A DNA stretch of 64,000 bases, taken from positions 172,359,509 to 172,423,508 of the forward strand of contig OX235262.1 of NCBI GenBank assembly GCA_944472135.2, given 5' to 3'. The notes under the pieces were generated by a model. The model did no database searches, was not told the origin of the DNA, and was given only the letters and a program-made list of their open reading frames with translations. How positions within the stretch are numbered: the stretch's first letter is position 1; every line of letters begins with the position of its first letter. Shown here piece by piece: positions 32,040-42,955 of the stretch. The position numbers and the translations under genes are program-made. Origin of the DNA: Trichobilharzia regenti. Its lineage: Eukaryota; Platyhelminthes; Trematoda; Strigeidida; Schistosomatidae.

Positions 32040-32420
32040 ATTTGATTGGTTGTAGGGTATCATCACGAGCTGACATCAGTTAGAGAACCACTGGAAAACA
32101 AGCTGAGTGTACTGGACAGTTGTTTCGTCCATCTGGTTTTGAGACTCTTCAGCAGTACGCGCCCACGACCAAGGTTCGAAGCCCCCAACCTTCTGGATAC
32201 TAGGCGAGTTAGCTCATAGACCACTTAGCCACTGGGACACAATCCGATGACCAGCCCATGAATTGTAATTTCTGCCTACTCACGACATGGTGTGACCACT
32301 TTGAAATGTCTTGTTCGATGAGTTACTGCCTCACCTTCAACCTGCTGCACCATATTGGTCATGGCTTTCCAATGAACCCCCGGTAACTACCTATCTGAAT
32401 ACCATCAGTCGCTAGTGAGC
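32040..32420 (-). mobile_element. SINE-2 with near-canonical hammerhead and 5' extension
   Basis: 3' part 'catcacgagctgacatcagt', ribozyme at 32109-32158, then the tRNA-like head in reverse ('aaggttcgaagcccccaacc', 'ccacttagccactgggacac'). 32240-32410 is the 5' extension also seen at 15130-15300. The B box carries mutations. Confidence 0.7.
32109..32158 (-). ncRNA. hammerhead ribozyme (SINE-2 type), core intact
   Basis: Minus strand: GTACTG + CTGAAGA + G, stem II TCTC...TGGA (4 bp including the G-C at its base), then CGAAA, stem III ACA/TGT, triplet GUC and CAGTAC. Stem I GTACTG/CAGTAC is perfect. CUGAAGA fits CUGANGA. All conserved positions I know are present, so this is a strong candidate for an active ribozyme. 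Confidence 0.75.
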
Positions 32421-32439
32421 ATCAGATTAATTTTCAAAT

Positions 32440-32730
32440 ACTGGTTTTGTAGGAATTATGTTTGGCTGGTTGGAGGGTTTCATCATATGCCACTAGACTG
32501 AGTCCCAGTGGCTTAATGGTCTACGAGCTAGCTCGCCTTGTAACTAGAAGGTACTGCGTTTGAACCCCAGTGGTGAGCGCGTACTGCTGAAGATCCTTAA
32601 AACTAGGTGAACAAAACGGCTGTCCAGTACTCTCAGCTTGTTTTCTAGTGGTTCTCTAACTGATGTCAGTTCATGATGAAACCCTGGAACTAATCTAACA
32701 CAATATCTACAAAAACCAATACTTGAAAAT
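32440..32730 (+). mobile_element. SINE-2 copies, degraded
   Basis: A minus-strand 3' end (32440-32490, 'tggttttgtaggaattatgt') is followed by a plus-strand copy: 'gagtcccagtggcttaatgg' (A box TGGCTTAATGG), 'gcgtttgaaccccag', 'gtactgctgaagatccttaa', then GAAC instead of GAAA. It ends with the family 3' terminus 'tacaaaaaccaatacttgaa'. Confidence 0.65.
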
Positions 32731-32924
32731 CAGTTTGATCAGACCTGAAAGTTATCATCATCAACATTACCTTAGTCGCACATAATCTACAAAGGAAAAT
32801 TATACACCGTAGAAACAGTTTCATTTTCCCCTTAGTGAAGTTAACGCTAAAATTGCCGTCAAGCTTGATTATGGAGTGTCCATGATCAAACAGTAAATGT
32901 TAGGGAATATTAAACGATTGTTGT

Positions 32925-33290
32925 GATTAGAGGGTTGGAGGCAATCGGAAGAAAGCCCATGAACCTGGGTTTCGTGCTAGTTGGCACTCACCAGTCAGCA
33001 AGGCGTATCTGCAGTCACCTTGAAGGAACTCTTGTTTCATGTCATACAGTGCTACAGTCAGAGACGTTATCACTGAGCTCGTGGTTGACCTCCTGTAGGA
33101 CTCTGTTAGGTACATGTGACTAGACACTAACTAGTGTCATCTATCTAATAACAACAATACTGAGTGTACCGTGATGGCTAGTCACCTAATGGCAGAGTGG
33201 TCACATTGCAAACTTCACTGACAATAGAATTCAGTCTTCATTAAGCAAAAGGACTAGATTCATCACACTAGTTAGTGTCCAGTCTCTTCC
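32925..33290 (+). repeat. SINE-3-associated dispersed repeat
   Basis: Opens 'ggttggaggcaatcggaaga' and 'gtgctagttggcactcacc', and ends 'ttagtgtccagtctc'. The same order of blocks occurs at 20405-21080. No coding capacity is evident, and the open frames on both strands overlap each other. Confidence 0.5.
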
Positions 33291-33514
33291 TGAGCTATGA
33301 GTCTTCCCCGTTATTTCAAATACTCAGTGTTTCACTTAATTACACTTGTAGCATAAGCATATGAAACTGATATCGCTAAAGTTATTTAAATACTATTATA
33401 AGCCTCCTTTAAATTTATCATGCTAAAACCTAAAATAAACATACAACAAGATACTTCATTGTGACTTTGTGTGTGTGTGTATACCCTATCTGTAAATGTC
33501 ACCTATCTTTTCCA

Positions 33515-34060
33515 GACAGCTGTGTGATCTTCAGTATGGAACCAGTGTTGGCAACTGTTGATAAAATTCTGCAACAGCTTGTTGAAAATGCTTTTGGTGA
33601 CTCATGAGCCAAGTTTCTGACCCATACAGAAGAATTGGCTGACTTAACACTTGTGTTTAAAACCCTCATTATATTATTTATGCAGAGTACAGTAGAATCA
33701 CAAACTGATTTCTGAGTGATGCAGGTATCTCTTGCCTTTAAGATTGTGGTCTTGACATGACACCTGTGGTTGTAACGATGCTTCCCAGATAAGTGAAGGA
33801 ATTGACCTCTTTAAAATTCCTCCTGCTGATAGTAATTGGTGCTTGTTGTTGGTGGTGGTCAGGAATCTTCATTACTTTCTTCTTCTTCTCTATGTTCACT
33901 TGAAATCCTGTCTTCACTGCCTGCTTCTTCCACCAGCTTGTTAGTTTTCTACTGTAAGTCATTGAGTTTATGTGACATTAGATGTACACGTTGTTTAGCA
34001 TAATTCTTTCCACCACATTTAGGAATATCAACTGTGATAACGGGCAGCCCTGTCTTGCAA
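33515..34060 (-). pseudogene. RTE reverse transcriptase fragment
   Basis: 33738-33962 reads KTGFQVNIEKKKKVMKIPDH, then ISRRNFKEVNSFTYLGSIVT and TTGG-like TTGV, the well-known RTE block after the YADD motif (NxxKTK.M...V..FTYLGS). Downstream part at 33515-33730 and upstream at 33960-34060 are degraded. 3' end not present. Confidence 0.75.
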
Positions 34061-34309
34061 ATGTGTTCACTTCAGAGGTTTCTGTGAGTTCCTCTTATTG
34101 TGGATTAATTGACATCTGGCATTATAACATACCCACTGAATGAGGTTACTTAATGAGCTTACCTCACTATAGTTCTGCTTACTTTATTCATTAACAATTT
34201 TTCAATGATGCAAGAACAGAATTTCGGCACTGATGTAGAGTATAATCTCATTATAAAATAATTTTATTTGACTTTAGGTCACCGATATCCATCCACATCT
34301 TTAGCAGAT

Positions 34310-34790
34310 ATCTTTACAGATAGTCGGGGAATATAACTCCTAAAACATTTAATCCCACCCTTAAGCTGTGATGAAGATGTGCGGATGACACTTTCAAAGT
34401 GTTAAAAAAAAGAAACGTATCTCTAAATTTCCTCATACATATAAACTCGATAAAAAAAGGGAATTACATTCACACTTGATTTAGGAAATGAACGCGTTGA
34501 ATAGATTATTTTAGATGGTAACGTAAACCAAACAGAAGAAAGTACATTATATACCAGTGTTTCTTAAAAGCCAATGCACTCTAATAGACATTTAGATATT
34601 AATTTATCACATCCGTGACCTTTAAAGCCTGACTTAGTTACAGATGAAATCTTTTTGAGGTATATTTGTGTTCTCTGAGCTGGATGGTTTATTTGTGAAG
34701 TTTTCATTACCCTACTAGGCAACATCTTCAGCGTATACTTCAGTTTGAATTGAAGTGAGCTTGTAAATTTCTGCTGTTGCATCATTGGAA
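34310..34790 (-). repeat. PLE-C terminal sequence with hammerhead-type core
   Basis: On the minus strand 'tatacgctgaagatgttgcc', loop, 'gggtaatgaaaacttcac' (about 34740-34690). The CUGAAGA box and GAAA are kept. Stem II is TTGCC/GGGTAA with one wobble. Stem I is weaker than at 17594. A related plus-strand piece near 34365 is more degraded. Confidence 0.5.
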
Positions 34791-35094
34791 AATTGTTAAT
34801 AAGTAAAACAAACAGAATTATAGTGATGCAACCCCATTAAGTTACCTCATTCAGCGGGTATCTAACAAGGTCACATGTCAGATAATCCACCCTAGGGTAA
34901 CTCAGAGAAGCCTTTGAAGTGAGCACATGAGTAAGAGAAGGCTGCTTATTATCACCGTTGATCTTCTTAATTGTGGTGGACAGGATTATGCAGAACAACG
35001 TGTGTGGGGGAGAGAAGGCAGGAATAAGTTGGATGGATAAGAAAAGTTTAAGAGATCTGGACTTCTTCAAGGATTTACATCTACTTTCACATAA

Positions 35095-35455
35095 ACTCTG
35101 ACCAACAAACTGACGAAAGAAGCAGACGATGAAGACAGGATTTCAAGTGAACATAGGGAAGAGGGAGAAGGTAATGAAGATCTTCGACCACCATCAACAA
35201 TAGGCACCAATCACCATCAACGGGAAACATTTGACTGAGGTCACTACCTTCACTTATACAGGCACCAGCGTTAAAGCTACAGGCGTCTCGTATGACGAAG
35301 TCAAGACCAGAATCTTAAAAGCAAGATACACCCTCCTATTTTTTTTCCTTCACGTTCTCAGTATAACATAGGGCTCCATGCTAGAAGCTTGAAGTTTCTG
35401 TAGCACTGTTAATTTTTACAGGATAGGGTTGCTAGCCTCATGCCCAACCTTTCCG
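35095..35455. mobile_element. RTE fragment (plus) joined to SINE-1a tail (minus)
   Basis: 35095-35335 (plus) resembles the RTE RT block ('ggatttcaagtgaacatagg', 'caccaatcaccatcaacggg'), followed at 35341-35455 by a reverse SINE-1a end ('ttccttcacgttctcag', 'gttgctagcctcatgcccaa'). Both broken. Confidence 0.55.
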
Positions 35456-35734
35456 GCTCAGAGAACACAACTACATAAAAATCATCTACCTGAGCTAAAA
35501 ATCTTCTCTATTACATCCAGATGAAGTCTTGTCATCTAATTACCAGTATTTTACCGTGTAATAATAATAATAATAATAGTAATATAAATACTAATAATGA
35601 AAATAATTGTGGAAACCCTTCCGTGTCAATTATCGTAACACTGAACTTGTAAACTAACGATACCATTTGCTACCCGTAATTTGTCAGGTTCTGAGCTGAA
35701 TTACCGCTATTACGCCTGCTACTGATAATATTTG

Positions 35735-35960
35735 TAAGTAGTATATAGATACAGATATAAATATGTATATCATCTGAAAGAATATCCAGTGGGTGAGAAA
35801 TGGATTTAATCAATGCTACTTGTAAAACAACATGGAAAACATAAAAGGAAGACAAAGAAGCACAATACGGAAGTCAAAATTAACAAAAGATTGAAGATAT
35901 GTACAAATTATGAGATTCTAATATACAGGGTAGGTGTATCTCGTCTATATCTCATATTAG
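35735..35960 (+). repeat. dispersed repeat, copy 2 of 3
   Basis: Shares 'gagaatatc'-like, 'aacaacatggaaaacataaa', 'aggaagacaaagaagcacaa' and 'tacggaag' with 45360-45560, and more distantly with 14320-14480. Unidentified family. Confidence 0.5.
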
Positions 35961-36171
35961 CACAAGTTTGCATATGAAACCACTGTTAGGAAATCTGAAC
36001 ACTCGAGTGGACTCTAATAAATAAGCTCTTTTCACTAATAGGCTTCCATTCCATTTCTTTCCATTTTCGGACTCATTCCTCTTGTGATTAGGAAAACTGA
36101 AACATCATAAGCACGGAGATAAATCACAACATGAAGTTTTTAATGAGTGATATTCAATAACAACAACTTAC

Positions 36172-36279
36172 AACGTATGTTAAAAAGGCAAATTCATCCA
36201 ATATCGTATCGACCAATGATACACCAACATTTCCAAAATTATTATAACTAAGATCCAATCGTTCTAGTGTACTGCACTT
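36172..36279 (-). CDS. leucine-rich repeat exon (first LRR seen)
   Basis: 108 bp, acceptor AACAG after a T/A-rich tract, donor GTAAGTTG. It reads KCSTLERLDLSYNNFGNVGV, then SLVDTILDEFAFLTYV. ERLDLSYNNFGNVGV.L.D.IL is a ribonuclease-inhibitor-type repeat. The upstream exon at 44649-45244 already ends in an LRR-like strand (LSELHLSELRFKPVANLIK), so the LRR array starts there. Confidence 0.85.
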
Positions 36280-36349
36280 CTGTTTTTTTTTAATATTGCA
36301 CATACGAAAAAAAAAAGGAAATGAAATATTTATTAAATTACAGTTTAAA

Positions 36350-36565
36350 TTAGTTTAAGATTTCATCATGAACTGATATCAGTGAGAGAACCATTGGAAA
36401 ACAAGCTGGGAGTACTGAACAGCTACTTTGTTAGCCCAATTTGGAACTCTTCATTAGTGCGCACCCAATGAGGCTCTAACCCAGAACAAGGCGAGCTAGC
36501 TCGTAGACCACTAAGCCACTGGGACGGAATTCAATGACCAGTCCATGAATTCCAACTTCTGCCGA
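36350..36565 (-). mobile_element. SINE-2 copy, degraded ribozyme
   Basis: 3' part 'catcatgaactgatatcagt', ribozyme region 'gggagtactgaacagctact...gaactcttcattagtgcgc', head in reverse 'gtagaccactaagccactgg'. CTGAAGA has become ATGAAGA and GAAA is lost. Confidence 0.65.
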
Positions 36566-36679
36566 TTCGCGATATGACGTGAAAACTAGCGAATATTATC
36601 GGTGAGTATTTGTTCTCACATCCGACATGCTGTACCGCACTGGTAATGACTTCCCAAAAGAACAAATCAGAGCGACATC

Positions 36680-37375
36680 GCAGTAAAATCAATTTATTTC
36701 GTGGAACTTACCCATATGGACATTACAAAGAAGAGAACACGAAGTTCAGCAAAGATATCTTTTCGGCTATTTCATTCTCAAAAACTGTACAATCGTATAT
36801 ATATATATATAGTTAACATGGATACAATTCTGATTTGTTTAATTCCACATAGTAACGAAGGTGATAATAATTTTCAACTTGATATGAATTACAAGAGGCT
36901 TAGAAACGCAGGGATAGAACGAATTACAGATGTGAACAAAAATGAGCACGGAAATCAAAATTTTCAACATGAAATGTTAATTAGAAGGTGTGAATATAGA
37001 TTACAAGAGGTATCCCTGCGTTTCTAAGCCTCTTGTAATTCATATCAAGTTGAAAATAATTATCACCTTTTATTTGCCTTTAAAACTATTATTTCTTCAG
37101 TTATCAAATATCAATTTTGCATACATTGTAACTATTTTCTAATTCTATGAAATCTTGTCTCTAAGCCCCTCGTAATGCATATTCCTACCTTCAAACTTCA
37201 TATCAAGTTGAAAATTATTATCACCTTCGTCACTATGTGGAATTAAACAAATCAGAATTGTATCCATGTAAACTATATATATATGTATGCGATTGTACAG
37301 CTTTTGAGAATGAAATAGCCGAAAAGATATCTTTGCTGAACTTCGTGTTCTCTTCTTTCTAAAATCATTTTACAC
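36680..37375. repeat. foldback (inverted) repeat
   Basis: Left arm about 36700-36915 and right arm about 37015-37370. 'agaagagaacacgaagttca' (36730) mirrors 'tgaacttcgtgttctcttct' (37338), and 'gataataattttcaacttga' mirrors 37200-37225. A second shorter internal mirror runs 36870-36920 / 37015-37065. Arms are nearly identical, so formation is recent or homogenised. A related single arm lies at 26640. Confidence 0.7.
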
Positions 37376-37479
37376 GATAAAGCGCAGACAGTATAATTGA
37401 TTACAAAGTGACGTTACAAATGCAGTGGGTTATTGTATCATACAGACCTAATAACTTACGAAAAAAGGTTACCATTCAG

Positions 37480-37560
37480 CATCATCAAGTGAATACAGGT
37501 GCATCCAGCCGGCTAGTCCCTAAATAGGACGGAATCCGCATCCTATATTCCACTGCTAAT
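37480..37560 (+). repeat. Sm-alpha-like ribozyme region, degraded
   Basis: 'gcatccagccggctagtccc' then 'taaataggacggaatccgca' and 'tcctatattcc'. The framework is clear, but CUGAUGA and GAAA are both mutated. Confidence 0.5.
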
Positions 37561-37699
37561 CACTAGCAACCAAATAACTCCTAATCACATCAGGAGAGAG
37601 ATCTGCACAAGGCACCGACATGTCGACCTGAGACCAAGCTCTTCGATCCAATCAATCGACGGGAAAATCTGAAATGAATTAAATAGCTGATAAGACCTG

Positions 37700-37910
37700 T
37701 TGTACAAGAGGTGGGTGTCATGGCCCAAGTGGTCTAGTGGATAAAGTTTCCGCGTTTGAGATTATGATCACTGGGTTCAGGCCCCAGTGGGAACACCTCC
37801 AATCACTTAGGAGTGCAGGCGCTTCCGAGTGACGAGTACCGAATAGGACGAAATGCACATCATAGTAGATTCCAGAGCTAGTCACCGTCAACAACCAACT
37901 GACTTCAAAT
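37700..37910 (+). mobile_element. Sm-alpha-like SINE with intact-looking A box
   Basis: A box TGGTCTAGTGG is a perfect match to TRGYNNANNGG, and the following GATAA is reminiscent of tRNA-Arg. B-box-like 'gggttcaggcccc'. The ribozyme region at about 37826-37882 reads 'gtgacgagtaccgaatagga', CGAAA, 'tgcacatcatag'. The first base of the CUGA box is lost (GTGACGAG), so cleavage is doubtful. Confidence 0.7.
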
Positions 37911-38090
37911 ACCATTAAACCTCTTCACACTAATATAGAAATTCCTATAAAACAGTCCTATATAGAAACAATAATGCATAATTCCATCATAGATAAGATT
38001 TTATTTTGATAAATCACACACTGTTGTTATACAGTAATACTAACTGATGATCACGTTTCGAGCACAAATTATTACTGCTCATAATCATGT

Positions 38091-38422
38091 TGATATGTCT
38101 CCACATAATATGTGTGTTTGTTTGACAGTCTGTTATATTTTGCTATGTATATATGGATTCATATTTCATTAGGACTGACAATATGCTTTTGTCTGCCCAC
38201 TAACTAAATAAACACGTATGAACTTGTCGTCACATGACATTACAACCAATCATGTTAAGACTGTCTATTGATTCGTTCATTTTTGAACATTCGCTAATCC
38301 ACTTGTGTGACATTGATTTTCCTTGTTGATTGAAAAATACAAGTATCATCGTGAACCTGGTGGTTTTCTGATTTCCGTCTTTCTTGCATCAGGACTATTA
38401 AATTCTCGACCAGTACATAACA
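38091..38422 (+). repeat. 5' LTR
   Basis: Starts TGATATGTCTCC and ends CAGTACATAACA. It contains AATAAA at 38207-38212 (polyadenylation signal) and a TATA-rich stretch near 38145. It differs from the 3' LTR at 8 of 332 positions by eye (about 2.4 %). I did not identify the primer-binding site: the sequence after the LTR is 'ataatttcgcgacgggga'. Confidence 0.95.
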
Positions 38423-38445
38423 ATAATTTCGCGACGGGGAAAACC

Positions 38446-39462
38446 ATGGATCATTCTAAATTGGAATAACTATTTGAACAACAAATGAAATTAATGGAAA
38501 TGTTCATTAACAAACAGACTGGTCCAACTTCACCTTCAAGCAATCCGAATCATACCATGCTACCATCTGTCGACGGAATTGTGAATAGTATTTCACAGTT
38601 CAATTATAATCCAGATGCTAATGTCACTTTTGACACATGGTATCAACGATATGAGGATTTATTCACTGTTGATCTCGCCTCACAAGACGATGCTTGGAAG
38701 GTGCGAGTGTTATTACGTAAATTGGGTCCGGCAGAATATGAACGGTACTGCAACCTAATTTTACCCCAAAAACCACGTGACAAGTGTTTCGATGATACAA
38801 TAAAGCTGCTGCGTGAACATTTTGGAGACCACTCCTCATTATTCAGCATACGTTATCGTTGCCTCAAGCTGACAATGAATGAAAATGATGATTTTCTTAC
38901 TCACGTTGGCACAGTCAACCGAGAATGTGAGAGATTTCGACTCAGGTCCTTAACAGATGATCAATTCAAAGCCTTGATTCTCATATGCAGTCTTCAATCT
39001 CCTCGTTTCACAGATATCCGAACTCGACTGCTCAATCAGCTAGAACAAAATCCTAAGTTAACATTACATGACATAGCTGATGAATATCAACGGCTGATTA
39101 ATTTGCAGAAAGACACACACCTGGTCGAATCAACACCTTCGAGAAGCTCTGATATTCATGCATTACGAAAGAGCAAAAATCTCTCATCATCCAGTCCTGA
39201 CCCACCTTCTTCTAATGTTCCGCGGAAATCTACACATACTCGTCCAACTTCACAAAATACTGCAAAGAAGACCCCACCATCACCATGCTGGCATTGTGGC
39301 GCGTGGCACTTTGTAAAGTCTTGCCCATACAAAAATCATCGTTGCAGCAAGTGCAAAATCATCGGTCATAAAAATGGTTTTTGTCAGCCACGCAAACTCA
39401 GATATCAAATCCAGCGAAAGCTCGACAAACTGTTGGTCCTAAATCTCCAAAAAGATCATTGA
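38446..39462 (+). pseudogene. gag of the Ty3/gypsy element
   Basis: The probable start is ATG 38446; an in-frame TAA follows at 38467-38469 (codon 8), after which the frame is open from ATG 38485 to 39462 (325 codons). It has a capsid-like helical region (about residues 40-215) with DTWYQRYEDLFTVDL, then a Ser/Pro-rich linker and two zinc knuckles near the C-terminus: CWHCGAWHFVKSC (CX2CX3HX4C) and CSKCKIIGHKNGFC (CX2CX4HX4C), which bind RNA for packaging. Translation could restart at 38485. The pol frame overlaps its end in the -1 frame. Confidence 0.9.
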
Positions 39463-40254
39463 GTCTACTCGCAACCTGTCAAGTCACAACTCCATGTATG
39501 CGGAAATATCTTGACCTTCAGATGAATGGTCATGATGCACGTCTGCAGCTAGATACCGCCTCTGATATTACTGTTATATCAGAAAAACTTTGGAATAATA
39601 TTGGCAGACCACCAATCACAAATACTTCTCAGACTGCTGTCAGCGCCTGTGGTGGGCGGCTCAAACTAATTGGTGAACTCGAATGTTCTGTTTCCTTCCG
39701 AACATTAAATTCACAGGAATTTGTTACGTCACCAAGAGTGATTTAAATCTTTTGGGACTTGATTGGTTCGATCGTTTACATCTGGCTGATGTCCCACTTA
39801 GTTCTGTATGCAACGCAGTTAACAAGGATGAAAATTCAGCCAACTCCTTTTCTGATTTATGCAAACTATTTGCACCTGTTTTTCAACCCGGATTAGGTCA
39901 CTGTACCTCGCTGCAAGCTACCTTTCGAGTATTACCAGACGCAAAACCGGTTTTTCGCCCAAAGAGGCCAGTCCATATGCATCTGTACCAAAAGTTGACG
40001 AAGAATTGGAGAGACTGCAACAACAAGGCGTATTAACACCAGTCACGTACTCGGCATGGGCAGCACCCATCGTCGTTGTCAAGAAAGCGAATGGGTCCCT
40101 ACGTATTTGTGCTGATTTCTCTACTGGGTTGAATGCTGCATTAGAACAGCACCACTATCCTTTACCTACGCCGGATGATTTATTCACTGTTTTAAATGGT
40201 GGATCTTATTTTGCAAAACTGGATCTTGCTGACGCATATCTACAAGTGAAGTAG
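39381..40254 (+). pseudogene. pol 5' part: protease and start of RT
   Basis: Frame 39381-39746 carries the aspartic protease with LQLDTASDITVISEKLW (active-site DTA). The frame shifts near 39690-39740 (LNLLGLDWFDRL follows in another frame) and again near 39980. The RT fingers lie at 39990-40254: [38 protein letters not shown], and motif [15 protein letters not shown]. The frame ends at TAG 40252; the reading resumes one base out of phase at once, so a single-base deletion at about 40249 fits better than a point nonsense mutation. Confidence 0.9.
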
Positions 40255-41130
40255 CCCCAGAATGCCGAGAACTCCTTACCATTAATACACATCGCGGTTT
40301 GTTCCAATACAACAGATTACCTTTCGGAGTTAAAACTGCCCCAGCTATTTTCCAACAACTGATGGATACTATCTTGGCAGGTATTCCGGGTGTTGCCGTC
40401 TATCTTGATGATATCTTGGTGGTAGCGAATTCTATAAACGAACTTTACAGCAGGACAGAAGCTGTCTTGTCACGCATGCAGGACAACGGTCTACGACTAC
40501 GCTCAGAGAAGTGTCAGTTCTCCTTGAGATCTGTCAAATACCTTGGATTTATATTTGATGCATCGGGTAGACGTCCAGATCCTGACAACATACGTGCTAT
40601 AAAAGAGATGCCCGCACCTACTGACGTGCCTTCCTTACGCTCTTTCTTGGGATTAATTAGCTATTACTCGGCATTTCTCCCTGCGCTGCATAATGTTCGA
40701 CACCCTCAATCGACTACTCGAAAAGAATGCAACCTGGAAATGGTCCGAAGCTTGCAGATCAGCTTTTGAAAAGTTGAAGTCTATGTTAACTTCTGAATTG
40801 CTTCTGACACATTATAGTCCAACACTTCCAATTATAGTTGCAGCGGACGCTTCAGCAAGCGGAGTGGGAGCTGTCATTTTACATGTCTTCCCAGATGGTT
40901 CACAAAAAGCAATAATGCATGCATCTCGAACACTAACTGCGGCAGAAAAGAAATATGCACAAATTGAAAAAGAAGCCTTAGCTTTAGTTTTCGCCGTACG
41001 ACGTTTCCATAAAATGATCTACGGCCGCCGATTTACCTTGCTGACAGATCATAAACCGTTACTTTCCATTTTCGGATCTAAATCAGGTATCCCGTACATG
41101 CAGCTAACCGACTACAACGCTGGGCAATAA
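40255..41130 (+). pseudogene. pol middle part: RT catalytic core and RNase H
   Basis: 40299-40769 has FQYNRLPFGVKTAPAIFQQL (motif B) and VYLDDILVVA (motif C, YLDD intact), then the thumb and connection. The frame shifts near 40690. 40693-41130 carries RNase H: VAADASASGVGAVI (first catalytic Asp), IEKEALALVFAVRRF, and LLTDHKPLL (further Asp). Another shift near 41100 leads into the integrase frame. Catalytic residues are kept while the frame is broken, which means the breaks are recent or are assembly errors. Confidence 0.9.
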
Positions 41131-42227
41131 TATTACTTGGATACGATTTCGATATTAAATACAACCGAACTAACGAATTTGGTCAAGCCGACGCTCTATC
41201 TCGGCTAATTAGCGACTATCCTGCATCAAGTGAAGATATGGTAATTGCATCGATCGCCACCAAAGACTATGCAGTTAACCTCATCGACAATGCTGTTCGA
41301 TCTCTACCAGTAACGTTTGCAGAAATCCAGCGAACTACAAGCACCGATGCCACCTTACGACGTGCTACACAGTATGTATCCAGTAATTGGCCAAAGATTA
41401 AATATAGTGGAGACCTAAAACACCTGTTTGCCCGTCGTGATTCCTTATGTGTTGTAAAAGATTGCTTGATGTTTGGAGAACGCGTAGTGATACCTGAAGC
41501 ATTACGAAATAAACTCCTGAAACAGTTTCACATGGGACATCCTGGTATTCAGCGGATGAAGAGTATTGCTCGCAGCTACGCATACTGGCCTAATATGGAT
41601 AAGCATATTATCGACTTTGTTCAACGATGTTCAAAATGTCAACAATCAGCAAAGCTACCCCACCAGCTACCTCCCGTACCGTGGCCTCCAGCATCCCATC
41701 CTTGGTCCAGAATTCATATTGATTTTGCTGGCCCTACAAATGGTGCATATTATTTAGTGGTGGTAGACGCTTTTTCTAAGTGGCCAGAAGTTATACCAAT
41801 GGTTTCGCCGACAACGTCCCAGACTCTCAAAGCTCTCACTGACATATTCTCCCATCATGGTCTCCCAGAAACCATAGTTACAGACAATGGTTCGCAGTTT
41901 ACCTCTCATCAGTTTCAGCAGTTCTGTCGTCAAAATGCTATCGAGCATATGTTCACACCGCCGTATCATCCTCAGTCAAACGGCCAAGCGGAACGTTTTG
42001 TCGACACTTTGAAGAGAGCCTTACTCAAAGCAGAGGGAGAGGGGACACCATTTGACATCATCCAAAAATTCTTGATGGTGTACCGTACAACGGCGAATGA
42101 GTCAACACAGAACAAGAAATCGCCGGCAGAAATTCTTTACGGACGCAAACTTAGAACGATTCACAACTCAATGTTACCACCGACACCAAACGTGCCGACG
42201 CATCATTTCGGAATGAAAAAAATTTGA
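41105..42227 (+). pseudogene. pol 3' part: integrase
   Basis: Open from about 41105 (EFGQADALSRLI precedes Met at 41238) to 42227. Zinc-binding H..H..C..C: HMGHPGIQRMKSIARSYAYW, then CSKCQQ. Catalytic core DDE: HIDFAG, VTDNGSQFTSHQF, and QAERFVDTLK. The frame breaks in an A run near 42217-42221. The C-terminal part (VGDPIYVRDYRAG, HYNQLRPR) continues in the frame ending at 42705, which runs into the LTR. No chromodomain seen. Confidence 0.9.
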
Positions 42228-42623
42228 TGTTGGTGACCCTATCTATGTCCGCGACTATCGAGCAGGACATAAACCTTGGAATAAAGGTTCCATCGCAGCA
42301 CGACGTGGTCGAGTTATGTACGACGTGAAAGTTGGTAATGATTTATGGACCCGTCACTACAATCAGTTGCGTCCAAGAAACTCAAATATCCCTACCAGTA
42401 CACAGTCATCTCTACCTCTGGATATTCTCTTGGATACTTTTAACTTACCTACGACTGACAAAACAGAAAAGCAAAATTGCGCAGCTCAGACAACTCCAGA
42501 CAAAGCAGAAGCCGCGAACCCAACAGGCAGACGAAGCGACAGACGTCAACAACAAGCTCAAAGGTTCCAGATAAACCCCCAGGAAAACACGCTACTAATC
42601 ATCAATCTTGTCAAAAGGGGAGG

Positions 42624-42955
42624 TGATATATATCCACATAATATGTGTGTTTGTTTGACAGTCTGTTATATTTTGCTATGTATATATGGATCCATATTTC
42701 ATTAGGACTGACAATATGCTTTTGTCTGCCCACTAACTAAATAAACACGTATGAACTTGTCGTCACATGACATTACAACCAATCATGTTAAGACTGTCTA
42801 TTGATTCGTTCATTTTTGAACATTCGCTAATCCACTTGTGTGACATTGATTTTCCTTGTTGATTGAAAAATACAAGTATCATCGTGAACCTGGTGGTTTT
42901 CTGATTTCCGTCTTTCTTGCGTCAGCACTATTAATTACTCGACCAGTACATGACA
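42624..42955 (+). repeat. 3' LTR
   Basis: Starts TGATATATATCC and ends CAGTACATGACA. Preceded by the polypurine tract AAAAGGGGAGG. Followed by target duplication CATGT. Confidence 0.95.

Larger units (their letters stand above)
38091..42955 (+). mobile_element. Ty3/gypsy LTR retrotransposon, complete but frameshifted
   Basis: 4865 bp: 332-bp 5' LTR (38091-38422), gag, pol (protease, RT, RNase H, integrase), polypurine tract AAAAGGGGAGG ending at 42623, and 332-bp 3' LTR (42624-42955). Both LTRs begin TGATAT and end ACA. The target duplication CATGT is at 38086-38090 and 42956-42960. Domain order RT-RH-IN defines Ty3/gypsy. The integrase wording resembles Mag/K02A2.6-like clades (inference). 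It is not autonomous: gag has an early stop and pol changes frame at least five times. Confidence 0.95.

Noticed and set aside
32770..32820. 16-bp micro-exon on the minus strand (between TTTGTAG and GTAATG)
   Set aside because: Splice-like signals alone at this length are expected by chance; no coding support.
38423..38445. Named primer-binding site for the Ty3/gypsy element
   Set aside because: The sequence after the 5' LTR does not clearly match the 3' end of a tRNA that I can name.
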